A stretch of DNA of 36,420 nt from an uncultured Bacillota bacterium (GCA_947573385.1 CANPFP010000011.1:1-36420); one strand, 5' to 3'. Counted from the first letter of the stretch, positions 7,314 through 15,377 are shown. Made by a program: numbers and translations. The notes: generated by a model not told the origin, from the letters alone.

Positions 7314-8260
7314 CCGCTTATGTGACCGATGTGAATCAGGTGAAGTGGACGCTGCCGAAACTGCTGGCCTGTCGGCTGGACTATACTGCCGGAACGCCCT
7401 GCGATAGCTTTTGGATGCGGTGCGTTTGGGACGAGAACAACACCACCAGGCCGGAGAACTGGGTGAGCTTTACTGCGGAGCACGAGGGCAGGCGGGTATT
7501 TACCGGTGTGGTGGACGAGTGTGAGGTGAGCATTACCAACGGGGGCCGGCTGCTGGAGGTGTCCGGCCGGGGGATGGCCGCCCTCCTGCTGGACAACGAG
7601 GCCTTGGGGCAGGACTATCAGACCGCTACCCAGATGGATATTATCCGGGATCATGTGCGTCCCTATGGGATCACCGTAGCGCCTGGAGCGAGCCTGCCTG
7701 CTGTTTCCCGGTTTTCTGTGGCTACGGGAAACAGCGAGTGGTCGGTGGTGTATGAGTTTGCCCGATATTATGGCGGAATCGCCCCCCGGTTTGACCGGGA
7801 GGGGAGACTGGTGCTGTCCGGCTGGGACAATAGCCAGGAACGGGTGGTGGATGACAGCTCCCCCGTCATTTCGCTGGTCCGCCGGGACAGGCGGTATGGG
7901 GTGCTGTCTCAGGTGTTGATGCGGGACCGGTGGAGCGGTGCGGTGGAGACGGTATACAACACAGATTTTGCCGCCAGTGGAGGCCGGGCCCGGCGGGTAA
8001 TTACAATGCCGGCAAAAAGCACATATAAGGCGATGCGCTACAGTGGCCAGTTCCAACTGGACAAGTCGGCCTCTGAGCTGAAACGGATGGAAATTACAGT
8101 GGGACAGGCGTTCTGTGCATGGCCCGGAGAACTGGTGACGGTCCAGCGCAGCGGTCTGGACTGGAACGGCAGGTATCGGGCCGTTCAAGTGACTGTGGGA
8201 ATGGACGATAAAGGCTGCTGGAGCCGGATGGAGCTGGCGCCTCCTGATTTTACAGTGTGA
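7310..8260 (+). CDS. baseplate hub protein (XkdQ-like)
   Basis: A 316-residue protein that starts with TTG overlapping the previous stop; an AGGAGG lies about 9 bases upstream, which supports this unusual start. It has the features of gpD/gp27/XkdQ hub proteins: a beta-rich first domain (VKWTLPKLLACRLDYTAGTP), FTGVVDECEVSITNGGRLLE near 65-84, and a C-terminal domain ending in WNGRYRAVQVTVGMDDKGCW. Such proteins form the trimeric hub below the tube and carry the spike. The downstream order (spike, wedge, J) matches XkdR-S-T. Confidence 0.75.
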   Translation: MTAYVTDVNQVKWTLPKLLACRLDYTAGTPCDSFWMRCVWDENNTTRPENWVSFTAEHEGRRVFTGVVDECEVSITNGGRLLEVSGRGMAALLLDNEALGQDYQTATQMDIIRDHVRPYGITVAPGASLPAVSRFSVATGNSEWSVVYEFARYYGGIAPRFDREGRLVLSGWDNSQERVVDDSSPVISLVRRDRRYGVLSQVLMRDRWSGAVETVYNTDFAASGGRARRVITMPAKSTYKAMRYSGQFQLDKSASELKRMEITVGQAFCAWPGELVTVQRSGLDWNGRYRAVQVTVGMDDKGCWSRMELAPPDFTV

Positions 8261-8271
8261 GGTGAAGAAGA

Positions 8272-8661
8272 ATGTGGACATCGGAGCGAAGCCGAAACCT
8301 GCCGGTGCGGGAAGCGCCGGCCGAAATCGGTACTGTTACCCTGGGAGGGGACCCGGCGGGAGTCAGTCTGGGAGGGGAGCGGCGGTGGCTGCCGGTCTAT
8401 GCGCCGGGCGGCTACAGCTGGAGACCTACCTCCGGGGACAAGGTGCTGGTACTGAAAACCGGCGCGGAGGGGGAATCCCCCTGCATCCTGGGGACGGTTC
8501 AGAGCGAGACGGAGCTGAAGCCCGGGGAGGTTATGCTGAAGGGCGGAGAGAGCTTTGTCCTCCTGAGCCAGGAGAGACTGACATTGGGCGGCGAGGTGTA
8601 TATCAATGGACGGCCGCTGTATAACATTGTGCGGGATATCGTAATTGATCTGTTAAACTGA
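8272..8661 (+). CDS. small OB-fold baseplate spike-type protein (gpV/XkdR position)
   Basis: A 129-residue protein with a purine-rich ribosome site (GGTGAAGAAGA) before its ATG. A central beta segment, RWLPVYAPGGYSWRPTSGD followed by KVLVLKTG and CILGTV, has the pattern of the OB domain in baseplate assembly protein V and related spike proteins. The C-terminal part is beta-rich (FVLLSQERLTLGGEVYINGR), which could form a short beta-helix needle. A spike punctures the outer cell surface when the sheath contracts. An overlapping frame from 8262 is a shadow. Confidence 0.65.
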   Translation: MWTSERSRNLPVREAPAEIGTVTLGGDPAGVSLGGERRWLPVYAPGGYSWRPTSGDKVLVLKTGAEGESPCILGTVQSETELKPGEVMLKGGESFVLLSQERLTLGGEVYINGRPLYNIVRDIVIDLLN

Positions 8662-8673
8662 AGGAGGGCCGCT

Positions 8674-9045
8674 GTGGAGTGGAGACTGATTGATGGAGAC
8701 TATGTTCCCGACGGGAGGGGCGGCCTTACCGCTTTGGACGGGGGAGAAGAGGTGCTGGCCAGGGTGCTGTTCCGCCTGACCGCCCGACGGGGGGGCCTGC
8801 CCTTTCTGCCGAGACTGGGGAGCCGGCTGTATCAGCTGAGCCGGGAAAAGGTGTCCGCCCGTCAGGCGCTGGCGGTCCAGTATGTGGCCGAAGCGCTGCA
8901 GGAGGAGCCGGACCTGAGCGTGCAGGCGGTGCATCTGGACCAGGCGGGAGAGACGGGCCTGCTCACAGTCGAGCTGGAATGGCAGGGGGAGGAGCTGACC
9001 GTCCGGCTGCCCCTTTCGGATGTGGAAACGGATGGGGGGAGATGA
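8674..9045 (+). CDS. baseplate wedge protein (XkdS/gp25-like)
   Basis: A 123-residue protein with GTG start after an AAGGAGG site. It fits the gp25/DUF2634 type of wedge protein: about 50 residues in, LFRLTARRGGLPFLPRLGSR resembles the stretch in gp25-like proteins that leads into a helix (SRLYQLSREKVSARQALAVQ), followed by beta strands (LLTVELEW, ELTVRLPL). These proteins link the sheath to the baseplate wedges. It lies directly before the baseplate J gene, the usual neighbour. Confidence 0.7.
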   Translation: MEWRLIDGDYVPDGRGGLTALDGGEEVLARVLFRLTARRGGLPFLPRLGSRLYQLSREKVSARQALAVQYVAEALQEEPDLSVQAVHLDQAGETGLLTVELEWQGEELTVRLPLSDVETDGGR

Positions 9046-9051
9046 AGCGAG

Positions 9052-10107
9052 ATGAAGATGGTTGACGAAATTTATCGGGAAATGCTCGCCTGCTTTGGAG
9101 ACCGGACCGGACTGGAGCCCCGGGAGGGCTGCGATCTTTCCGCCAGACTGTACGCGCTGGCGGCTCAGGTATATTCCCTGTATGTTCAGGCGGACTGGGT
9201 GGTCCGGCAGGCCTTTCCACAGACGGCGGAGGGGGAGTATCTGGACCGCCACGCCCAGCTGCGCAGCTTGGAGCGTAAACCGGCGGCAGCGGCGGAGGGG
9301 ATTGTCCGGTTTACCGCCGGGGAGGTCCTTGACTCACCCCGGGATATCCCCCAGGGGACGGTATGTATGACGGCGGGACTGGTGCGCTTTGAGACGATCG
9401 GCCCTGCCGTGCTGGAGACGGGCGCGTTGACTGTGGATGTGCCGGTGCGGGCGCTGGCCGTCGGAACATCAGGGAATGTGTCCGCCGGGGCCATTGTGTC
9501 TATGGCGGTGGCCCCTGTGGGGATTATCAGCTGTACCAATCCGTCACCCTGTGCCGGCGGCGCAGACGGGGAGGAGGACGCATCGCTGCGGGCACGGGTG
9601 CTGGAGAGCTTTAAACGTCTGCCAAACGGAGCCAACAGCGCCTTCTATCAGCAGGGGGCGCTGTCCTTTGAACAGGTGGTCGCGGCAGCGGTGATCCCCC
9701 GGCCCCGGGGGGTGGGCTCGGTGGATGTGGTGCCCGCCACTCTGGCCGGTTTGCCCAATGGGGAGCTGTTGGAGGAGCTGGAGGACTATTTTGAAGCGCG
9801 GCGGGAAATCGCTGTGGATTTAAGGGTCCGGGCCCCGGAAACCGTGACGGTGAATATTGCTGTAGCAATAGAGCCCGAGGAGGGCCGCGGCAGGGAGACG
9901 GTGCTGGCCGGTGTGGAGAAAGAAATCCGGGACTGGTTTACCGGCCGGCTGCTGGGACAAAATATTCTGCGGGCCCAGCTGGGAGATTTGATTTATCACT
10001 GTGACGGGGTATCCAACTACGCCATTGCCGCGCCGGGGGCAGATGTGGAAATCAGGGAGGATCAGCTGCCCGTATTGGGGACGCTGAGCGTGGAGGAGAA
10101 GGTATGA
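9052..10107 (+). CDS. baseplate J-like protein (XkdT/gp47-like)
   Basis: A 351-residue baseplate J family protein, a main wedge component of contractile tails. Typical features are an N-terminal helical part with WVVRQAFPQTAEGEYLDRHA, then the LRSLERKPAAAAEG motif, the beta-rich core (VRALAVGTSGNVSAGAIVSM), the ADGEEDASLRARVLESFKRL motif, and a C-terminal VSNYAIAAPGADVEI. A second ATG lies six bases into the gene (9058). The gene ends by overlapping the next ATG. Length is normal for the family. Confidence 0.9.
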   Translation: MKMVDEIYREMLACFGDRTGLEPREGCDLSARLYALAAQVYSLYVQADWVVRQAFPQTAEGEYLDRHAQLRSLERKPAAAAEGIVRFTAGEVLDSPRDIPQGTVCMTAGLVRFETIGPAVLETGALTVDVPVRALAVGTSGNVSAGAIVSMAVAPVGIISCTNPSPCAGGADGEEDASLRARVLESFKRLPNGANSAFYQQGALSFEQVVAAAVIPRPRGVGSVDVVPATLAGLPNGELLEELEDYFEARREIAVDLRVRAPETVTVNIAVAIEPEEGRGRETVLAGVEKEIRDWFTGRLLGQNILRAQLGDLIYHCDGVSNYAIAAPGADVEIREDQLPVLGTLSVEEKV

Positions 10108-10673
10108 GTCACGCTGAATATCTGCGGAACCTGCTGCGGCCCCTGGGGGTCTATGACCTGACGGCCCCCTTCAACGGCGGGGAGCTGGATGCCCAGGGGG
10201 AGGCCCTGGACGGGGCGATGGCCCGGATTGAGGAGGTCCAGCGGGAGAGCTCCCTGACCACGGCTGAGGACTGGGGGCTGGAGCGGATCGCCGCCCTGTT
10301 TGTCCGCCGGCCGGTGGCCGCCCAGCCCCGGAAGCTGGCCACCGCCCTGGCCGCCCTGCTGCGCATTGGCGGGGACAGCTTTACCCTGGCCGCTATCAAC
10401 GACACCATCACCGGCTGCGGCATCCCCGCCGTGGTGAAGGAACTGGGCAAGGGGCAGGTGTCGGTGTCCTTCCCCGGGGTGGCCGGGGAGCCGGAGGGAT
10501 TTCCCGAGCTGAAAACCATTATTGAGGATATCCTCCCCGCCCACCTGGGCATCGAATACGACTTCTGGTTCCTGATCTGGCAGGAGCTGGAGGACAATTT
10601 TCCCAGCTGGCGGTCTATTGAGGACCTGGAGCTGTCCTGGACGCAGCTGGAGACGTTTGTGGAGTATTTATAG
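10104..10673 (+). CDS. XkdU/YmfQ-like baseplate protein (DUF2313 type)
   Basis: A 189-residue protein coupled to baseplate J by an ATGA overlap. Sequence features fit the DUF2313 family that follows baseplate J in PBSX- and Mu-like phages: an N-terminal LRPLGVYDLTAPFNGGELDA, a long helical middle and an aromatic tail (SWRSIEDLELSWTQLETFVE). In phages this gene normally leads into tail-fibre genes. Here it is the last gene of the cassette and is followed by a terminator, then genes on the other strand. Confidence 0.8.
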   Translation: MSHAEYLRNLLRPLGVYDLTAPFNGGELDAQGEALDGAMARIEEVQRESSLTTAEDWGLERIAALFVRRPVAAQPRKLATALAALLRIGGDSFTLAAINDTITGCGIPAVVKELGKGQVSVSFPGVAGEPEGFPELKTIIEDILPAHLGIEYDFWFLIWQELEDNFPSWRSIEDLELSWTQLETFVEYL

Positions 10674-10681
10674 CATAATTT

Positions 10682-10723
10682 CACCCCGGCGTCTTGATAC
10701 AGGCACCGGGGTGTTGTATTTTT
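10682..10723 (+). terminator. terminator ending the phage-like cassette
   Basis: CACCCCGG (10682-10689) pairs with CCGGGGTG (10706-10713) around a 16-base loop, followed by TTGTATTTTT. It begins nine bases after the last cassette gene and precedes the convergent hicB. Confidence 0.7.
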
Positions 10724-10730
10724 ATCAGGT

Positions 10731-11108
10731 CTACATGTCCAGCTTGGCCTTCAGCGCTTCCTGGAGGATGCCGGAGAAGTTGAGATGGGCCGCCTCCGCC
10801 GCCTCGTTGAGCCAAGCGGGCAGAGAGAGGGTCTTTTTTACCGCCCGGTTGTTTTTACGGGCGTACTCCGCCGGATTAAAAGGGATCATAACCACAAATT
10901 CCCCCTCTGCCAGGGAGTGGGCGGAGGGAATGGAGGGCTGGGGGTACTCGCTTAAGCCCTCCAGCATCAGCCCGATGGCGTCCTTGACCATCTCCACCGT
11001 CTCGTCCATGGTGTCGCCCTGGGTGGAGCAGCCCTCGATATCCGGGACAAAGACCGAGTATCCCACCTCCTCGGGGTGGAACACGGCAGGATAATAGGTG
11101 TTCTTCAT
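10731..11108 (-). CDS. hicB: HicB-type antitoxin with C-terminal DNA-binding domain
   Basis: A 125-residue HicB antitoxin. Residues 1-55 form the partial RNase H-like HicB fold (YPAVFHPEEVGYSVFVPDIE, then GCSTQGDTMDETVEMVKDAI). The C-terminus (VKKTLSLPAWLNEAAEAAHL onward) looks like a ribbon-helix-helix DNA-binding domain. HicB binds and blocks the HicA toxin, and the complex usually represses its own promoter. An AAAGGAGG site precedes the ATG. It lies just downstream of hicA on the same strand. Confidence 0.88.
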   Translation of the reverse strand: MKNTYYPAVFHPEEVGYSVFVPDIEGCSTQGDTMDETVEMVKDAIGLMLEGLSEYPQPSIPSAHSLAEGEFVVMIPFNPAEYARKNNRAVKKTLSLPAWLNEAAEAAHLNFSGILQEALKAKLDM

Positions 11109-11133
11109 GGTATGCCTCCTTTTGATTCTGCCC

Positions 11134-11331
11134 TTATTTCAGGCCTGCGTCTTTCAATATTTTTTGCTCTAAACCCTTTTTTAAATCCTTTGCGTGGAAG
11201 GGAACAATAACCGTCTTTTCGGTCTGCTCATTCCGGAATTTTCGATGGGAGCCGTTGGAGCTGATACACACAAAGCCGTTGGCCTGGAGGAGCTGAATCA
11301 TTTCTCTCGGTGTCATCGGCATGCGGATCAC
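11134..11331 (-). CDS. hicA: HicA-type mRNA interferase toxin
   Basis: A 65-residue HicA toxin, a small double-stranded-RNA-binding-fold ribonuclease that cleaves mRNA. The family signature is clear: REMIQLLQANGFVCISSNGS followed by HRKFRN, with catalytic His29, then TVIVPFHAKDLKKGLEQKIL. The frame opens with GTG at 11331; an ATG at 11322 is an equally possible start, and the family usually begins close to the MTPREM segment. It is first in the toxin-antitoxin operon, with a strong promoter and a palindromic operator immediately upstream. Confidence 0.88.
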   Translation of the reverse strand: MIRMPMTPREMIQLLQANGFVCISSNGSHRKFRNEQTEKTVIVPFHAKDLKKGLEQKILKDAGLK

Positions 11332-11352
11332 CCCATTTCTCTGTACACTTTA

Positions 11353-11381
11353 AGTATATACGTATTTTACGTATCTGTCAA
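11353..11381 (-). promoter_or_regulatory. hicAB promoter with embedded palindromic operator
   Basis: On the minus strand TTGACA (11376-11381) and TATACT (11353-11358) are 17 bases apart. A perfect inverted repeat, ATACGTA-AAA-TACGTAT (11358-11374), fills the spacer and touches the -10 box. A HicB dimer bound here would block RNA polymerase, so autoregulation is inferred. Confidence 0.8.
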
Positions 11382-11396
11382 CTGAAAAAGTAACAT

Positions 11397-11424
11397 CAGG
11401 GAGACAGCCGGAGCCGTCTCCCTG
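11397..11424 (-). terminator. terminator of the acyl-CoA ligase gene
   Basis: CAGGGAGAC (11397-11405) and GTCTCCCTG (11416-11424) form a 9-bp stem with a 10-base loop. On the minus strand a T-rich stretch follows. It separates the ligase transcript from the hicAB promoter. Confidence 0.6.
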
Positions 11425-11429
11425 TAAAA

Positions 11430-13064
11430 TTATCCCTGATTCTGCGCCTCCACCAGGCGCACGCCGCAGTACTGTTCCCGCAGCTTGGGCTTTTCGATTT
11501 TGCCGGTGGGATTGCGGGGGACGTCGGCGAAGATGATCTTCCGAGGGCGTTTGTACCGGGGCAGGTCCATGCAAAACTGGTTGATCTCGCTCTCAGTGCA
11601 GGTCATGCCCTCCTTGATCTGGATGATGGCGGCGGCCATCTCCCCCAGGCGCTTGTCGGGCAGGCCGATTACTGCCACGTCATGTACCTTGGGGTAGGCG
11701 GACAGGAAGTCCTCAATCTGCACCGGGTACAGGTTCTCGCCGCCCGAGATAATTACGTCCTTCTTCCGGTCCACCAGGAAGATGAAGCCGTCCTCGTCCT
11801 GGCGGGCCATGTCGCCGGTGTGGAGCCAGCCGTTTTCCAGCACCTCGGCGGTGGCCTCGGGGTTGTGGTAGTAGCACACCATCACCCCTGGACCCTTCAC
11901 GCACAACTCGCCCACGTCGCCCTGCCGGACGGGGACATTCTGCTCGTCCACAATCTTGATCTTCCAGCCGTAGCCCGGTACGCCGATGGCCCCCACCTTG
12001 TGGACGTTGTCCACCCCCAGGTGGACGCAGCCCGGCCCGGTGGACTCGGACAGGCCGTAGTTGGTGTCGTACTTGTGGTGGGGGAAGTAGGTCAGCCAGT
12101 GCTTGATGAGGGAGGGGGGCACCGGCTGGGCGCCGATGTGCATCAGCCGCCACTGGGACAGCTGAAAATCTTCGATTTTCAGCTCACCTCTGTCAAGAGC
12201 GGCTAAAATGTCCTGGGCCCAGGGCACCAGCAGCCAGACAATGGTGCATCGCTCCTGGCTGGCCGCCTGGAAGACGGCGGAGGGGGAATTGCCCTTGAGC
12301 AGCACCGCCTTGCTGCCGGTGAACAGGGAGCCGAACCAGTGCATCTTGGCCCCGGTGTGATACAGGGGCGGGATGCAGAGGAAGACATCCCCGTGGGTGG
12401 TCTCGTGGTGGATGGCCTCCATCCGGGCCGACTGCATCAGGGCGGTGTGCCGGAGCAGGATGGCCTTGGGGAAACCGGTGGTGCCCGAGGAGTAGTAGAT
12501 GGCCGCCTCGTCCTCGTCGTCCACCAGCACCTTGGGGGGGCGGCTGGAGCAGTTGGCGGTGGCCCGCAGGTAGTCCTCGGCAAAGGCGGGGCAGTGCTCC
12601 CCCACGAAGAACAGCAGCATCTGCTTTTTGATCTTGGGCACAATGGGCTCCATCCGGGTGGTGAACTCGGGGCCGAAGAAGAGCACGTCGGCATCGGCCA
12701 GCTTCAGGCAGTAGTCGATCTCGTCGGCGGTGTATCGGAAGTTCAGGGGGACCGCCACCGCCCCTGTTTTTAAAATGCCGAAGTAGATGGGCAGCCACTC
12801 CAGGCAGTTCATCAGCAGAATGGCCACCTTCTGGCCCTTGCGGATGCCCCGGCTGAGCAGCATGTTGGCCACCCGGTTGGCCTTCTCGTCAAAGACCGAC
12901 CAGGTGATCTCCCGGCGGTAGGGGGCGTCGCCGGTGGGCTGAATCAGCTCGTACTCCTGCCAGGAGACCCGCTGCTCCTCCCGGACCTCGGGGTTGATCT
13001 CCACCAGGGCGGCCTCGTCGCCATACAGCTTGCTGTTGCGCTCCAACAGATCGGTGATAGGCAT
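11430..13064 (-). CDS. AMP-forming acyl-CoA synthetase
   Basis: A 544-residue member of the adenylate-forming superfamily, which joins a carboxylic acid to CoA by way of an acyl-AMP. Visible motifs are the P-loop YYSSGTTGFPK (190-200), YGLSES in the middle, and NGWLHTGDMARQDEDGFIFL leading into VDRKKDVIISGGENLYP. The C-terminal PTGKIEKPKLRE carries the catalytic lysine of the mobile domain. Length is normal and no signal peptide is present, so it is cytoplasmic. The substrate is not evident; medium- or long-chain fatty acids or aromatic acids are possible. It is monocistronic and diverges from yerC-iorAB, so the two units may be co-regulated. Confidence 0.85.
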   Translation of the reverse strand: MPITDLLERNSKLYGDEAALVEINPEVREEQRVSWQEYELIQPTGDAPYRREITWSVFDEKANRVANMLLSRGIRKGQKVAILLMNCLEWLPIYFGILKTGAVAVPLNFRYTADEIDYCLKLADADVLFFGPEFTTRMEPIVPKIKKQMLLFFVGEHCPAFAEDYLRATANCSSRPPKVLVDDEDEAAIYYSSGTTGFPKAILLRHTALMQSARMEAIHHETTHGDVFLCIPPLYHTGAKMHWFGSLFTGSKAVLLKGNSPSAVFQAASQERCTIVWLLVPWAQDILAALDRGELKIEDFQLSQWRLMHIGAQPVPPSLIKHWLTYFPHHKYDTNYGLSESTGPGCVHLGVDNVHKVGAIGVPGYGWKIKIVDEQNVPVRQGDVGELCVKGPGVMVCYYHNPEATAEVLENGWLHTGDMARQDEDGFIFLVDRKKDVIISGGENLYPVQIEDFLSAYPKVHDVAVIGLPDKRLGEMAAAIIQIKEGMTCTESEINQFCMDLPRYKRPRKIIFADVPRNPTGKIEKPKLREQYCGVRLVEAQNQG

Positions 13065-13127
13065 TATGTTCGTTCCTTTCCAGACGGATGGGCTCCGTTA
13101 AACTTTATTGATTTTAACCGCTAAAGT

Positions 13128-13156
13128 ATCATAGCGAATTTTTAGGGGAATGTCAA
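13128..13156 (-). promoter_or_regulatory. promoter of the acyl-CoA synthetase gene
   Basis: On the minus strand TTGACA (13151-13156) and TATGAT (13128-13133) are separated by 17 bases, about 65 bases before the ATG. Confidence 0.8.
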
Positions 13157-13195
13157 GAGCGGAAAAAGTTTCTCCGGAAAAAATCCGGCGGGCTC

Positions 13196-13224
13196 TTTAC
13201 TTCCCCACTTTCCTGTGCTACACT
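13196..13224 (+). promoter_or_regulatory. probable promoter of yerC-iorAB
   Basis: TTTACT (13196-13201) and TACACT (13219-13224) with a 17-base spacer, about 55 bases before the yerC ATG. It is arranged divergently with the ligase promoter about 40 bases away. Confidence 0.55.
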
Positions 13225-13277
13225 TTACACAAGTGAATTTTCCCGGATACCAATATGGAACGAAGGAGTGTATTGCT

Positions 13278-13589
13278 ATGGCAAAGGCGGAAAAGCGGGA
13301 GCGGAGCATGGCTCTGTATGAGACTATTCTGAAGCTGAAGGACCTGGACGAGTGCTGCCGGTTTTTCGACGATCTGTGTACCCCCACAGAGCTGCGCTCG
13401 CTGGAGCAGCGGTTTGACGTGGCGGTATACTTACAGCAGGGGCTGGTTTATCTGGACATTCTGGATAAGACAGGCGCCTCCAGCGCCACCATCAGCCGGG
13501 TGAGACGGTCCATGCTGGACAATGGCGCGGGAGGCGTGATGCGGGAGGTCATCCAGCGCCACGGGCTGCACGAGAAGGAGGAGGCGTAG
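13278..13589 (+). CDS. yerC: TrpR-like regulator of the YerC/YecD family
   Basis: A 103-residue protein started at an ATG preceded by GAAGGAG; the frame upstream is open but lacks a ribosome site. It belongs to the TrpR-related YerC/YecD family: DDLCTPTELRSLEQRFDVAV (about 34-53), then a helix-turn-helix (VYLDILDKTGASSATISRVR, about 59-78). E. coli TrpR represses tryptophan genes when tryptophan binds; the ligand of the YerC branch is not known to me. It sits immediately before iorA. The stop codon TAG lies inside a palindromic repeat. Confidence 0.88.
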   Translation: MAKAEKRERSMALYETILKLKDLDECCRFFDDLCTPTELRSLEQRFDVAVYLQQGLVYLDILDKTGASSATISRVRRSMLDNGAGGVMREVIQRHGLHEKEEA

Positions 13590-13613
13590 GGACACATCGT
13601 GATGCGTCCCTAC
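13586..13613. repeat. palindromic repeat, family A, single hairpin
   Basis: GTAGGGACACATC and GATGCGTCCCTAC form a near-perfect 28-base palindrome with one mismatch. The same end sequence recurs at 15374-15450. The yerC stop codon TAG (13587-13589) is part of it. Confidence 0.75.
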
Positions 13614-13652
13614 GGAACCAACGAAAACCAAAACAGAAAGCAGGAAAACAAC

Positions 13653-15377
13653 ATGAAACAACTGATGTTGGGCAACGCCGCCGTTGCCCGGGGCCTGTAT
13701 GAGGCGGGGTGCTGCGTGATCTCCAGCTACCCCGGCACCCCCAGTACCGAGATCACCGAGGAGGCCGTCAAGTACCCCGAGCTGTACTGCGAGTGGGCCC
13801 CCAACGAGAAGGTTGCCATGGAGGTGGCCTTCGGGGCCTGTCTGGCGGGGAAGCGGGCCTTCTGCGCCATGAAGCATGTGGGTCTCAACGTGGCCGCCGA
13901 CCCGCTGTACACCATGGCCTACACCGGCGTCAACGCCGGCTTAGTGATCGGCGTAGCCGACGACCCGGGGATGCACTCCTCTCAGAACGAGCAGGACTCC
14001 CGGCACCACGCCATCGCCGCCAAGGTGCCCATGCTGGAGCCCTCCAACTCCGCCGAGGCGCTGGAGTTCGCCAAACTGGCCTATGAGCTGTCTGAGGAGT
14101 TCGACACCCCGGTGCTGCTGAAGATGTGCACCCGTGTGGCCCACTCCCAGTCCATTGTGGAGACCTCCGACCGGGCTGAGCCCGAGATGAAGCCCTATGA
14201 GAAGAACATCGCCAAGTACGTCATGATGCCCGGCAACGCCATCCGCCGCCACCCCTTTGTGGAGGAGCGCACCCGCAAGCTTCAGGAGTGGGCGGAGACC
14301 GCCCCCATCAACCGGGTGGAGATGGGGGGTACCAAAATCGGCGTGATTACCTCTTCCACCAGCTATCAGTATGTGAAGGAGGTCTTCGGGGATACCGTCT
14401 CCGTCCTCAAGCTGGGTATGGCCAACCCCCTGCCGGTGAAACTGATTCAGGACTTCGCCTGTAAAGTGGAAAGGCTTGTTGTGGTGGAGGAGATGGACCC
14501 CATCATAGAGAACCACTGTAAAGCTTTAGGCCTTGCCGTCTCCGGCAAGGATGTGCTGCCCATGGAGGGGGAATTCTCCCAGAATCTCATCGCGGAAAAG
14601 CTGGGCGGGGAGGTACATACCGGCCGGACCATTGACGATCCTATCCCTCCCCGGCCCCCCGTCATGTGCGCCGGCTGCCCCCACCGGGGACTGTTCTACA
14701 CCCTGAGCAAGAACAAGTGCACCGTCCTGGGGGACATCGGCTGTTACACTCTGGGGGCGGTGGCCCCGCTGGCCGCTATGGACATGACCCTGTGCATGGG
14801 GGCCTCCATCTCCGCCGTCCACGGCTTCAACAAGGCCCGGGGCGGGGAGAGCGAGGGCAAGACGGTGGCCGTCATTGGCGACTCCACCTTTATGCACTCG
14901 GGCATGACCGGGCTGGCCAACATCGCCTATAACCAGTCCAACTCCACCGTGATTATTTTGGACAACTCCATCACCGGCATGACCGGCCACCAGCAGAACC
15001 CCACCACCGGCTACAACATCAAGGGCGACCCCGCCGGGAAGATTGACCTGGAGGGGCTGTGCAAGGCCATGGGCTTTACACGGGTCCGGGTGGTGGACCC
15101 CTACGATTTGAAGGCCTGCGACACTGTTCTCAAGGAGGAGCTGGCCGCAAATGAGCCCTCGGTTATCATCAGCCGCCGGCCCTGCGCCCTGCTGAAGTAC
15201 GTCAAACATGAGGCCCCCCTCACCGTGGACCCGGTGAAGTGCGTGGGCTGCCGGAGCTGCATGAAAATCGGCTGTCCCGCCATCTCCATCAAGGAGGGCA
15301 AGGCCCGGGTGGACGCCACCCTCTGCGTGGGCTGCGGCGTGTGTGAGCAGCTGTGCGGCGTGAAGGCGTTTTCGTAG
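13653..15377 (+). CDS. iorA: indolepyruvate ferredoxin oxidoreductase, alpha subunit
   Basis: A 574-residue alpha subunit of arylpyruvate:ferredoxin oxidoreductase. The enzyme oxidatively decarboxylates indolepyruvate, phenylpyruvate and related 2-oxo acids to aryl-acetyl-CoA and reduces ferredoxin. Visible are the N-terminal pyrimidine domain (LGNAAVARGLYEAG, SYPGTPSTEI), the CAGCPHRG motif, the thiamine-diphosphate-binding GDSTFMHSGMTGLANIAYNQ, and a C-terminal double 4Fe-4S domain (Cys530, 533, 536, 541 and 558, 561, 564, 568). The ATG at 13653 was chosen because the family starts there; the upstream in-frame ATG at 13602 lies within repeat DNA. iorB follows. Its TAG stop is also within a repeat. 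Confidence 0.95.
   Translation: MKQLMLGNAAVARGLYEAGCCVISSYPGTPSTEITEEAVKYPELYCEWAPNEKVAMEVAFGACLAGKRAFCAMKHVGLNVAADPLYTMAYTGVNAGLVIGVADDPGMHSSQNEQDSRHHAIAAKVPMLEPSNSAEALEFAKLAYELSEEFDTPVLLKMCTRVAHSQSIVETSDRAEPEMKPYEKNIAKYVMMPGNAIRRHPFVEERTRKLQEWAETAPINRVEMGGTKIGVITSSTSYQYVKEVFGDTVSVLKLGMANPLPVKLIQDFACKVERLVVVEEMDPIIENHCKALGLAVSGKDVLPMEGEFSQNLIAEKLGGEVHTGRTIDDPIPPRPPVMCAGCPHRGLFYTLSKNKCTVLGDIGCYTLGAVAPLAAMDMTLCMGASISAVHGFNKARGGESEGKTVAVIGDSTFMHSGMTGLANIAYNQSNSTVIILDNSITGMTGHQQNPTTGYNIKGDPAGKIDLEGLCKAMGFTRVRVVDPYDLKACDTVLKEELAANEPSVIISRRPCALLKYVKHEAPLTVDPVKCVGCRSCMKIGCPAISIKEGKARVDATLCVGCGVCEQLCGVKAFS

Noticed and set aside
10674-11430. Attachment site for a prophage at the right end of the cassette
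   Set aside because: No tRNA gene, integrase or recognisable direct repeat was seen; the left end is outside the window, so repeats cannot be compared.
13599-13652. Possible earlier iorA starts at 13599 or 13602
   Set aside because: They lie in or beside the palindromic repeat and add residues absent from the family; no ribosome site precedes them.
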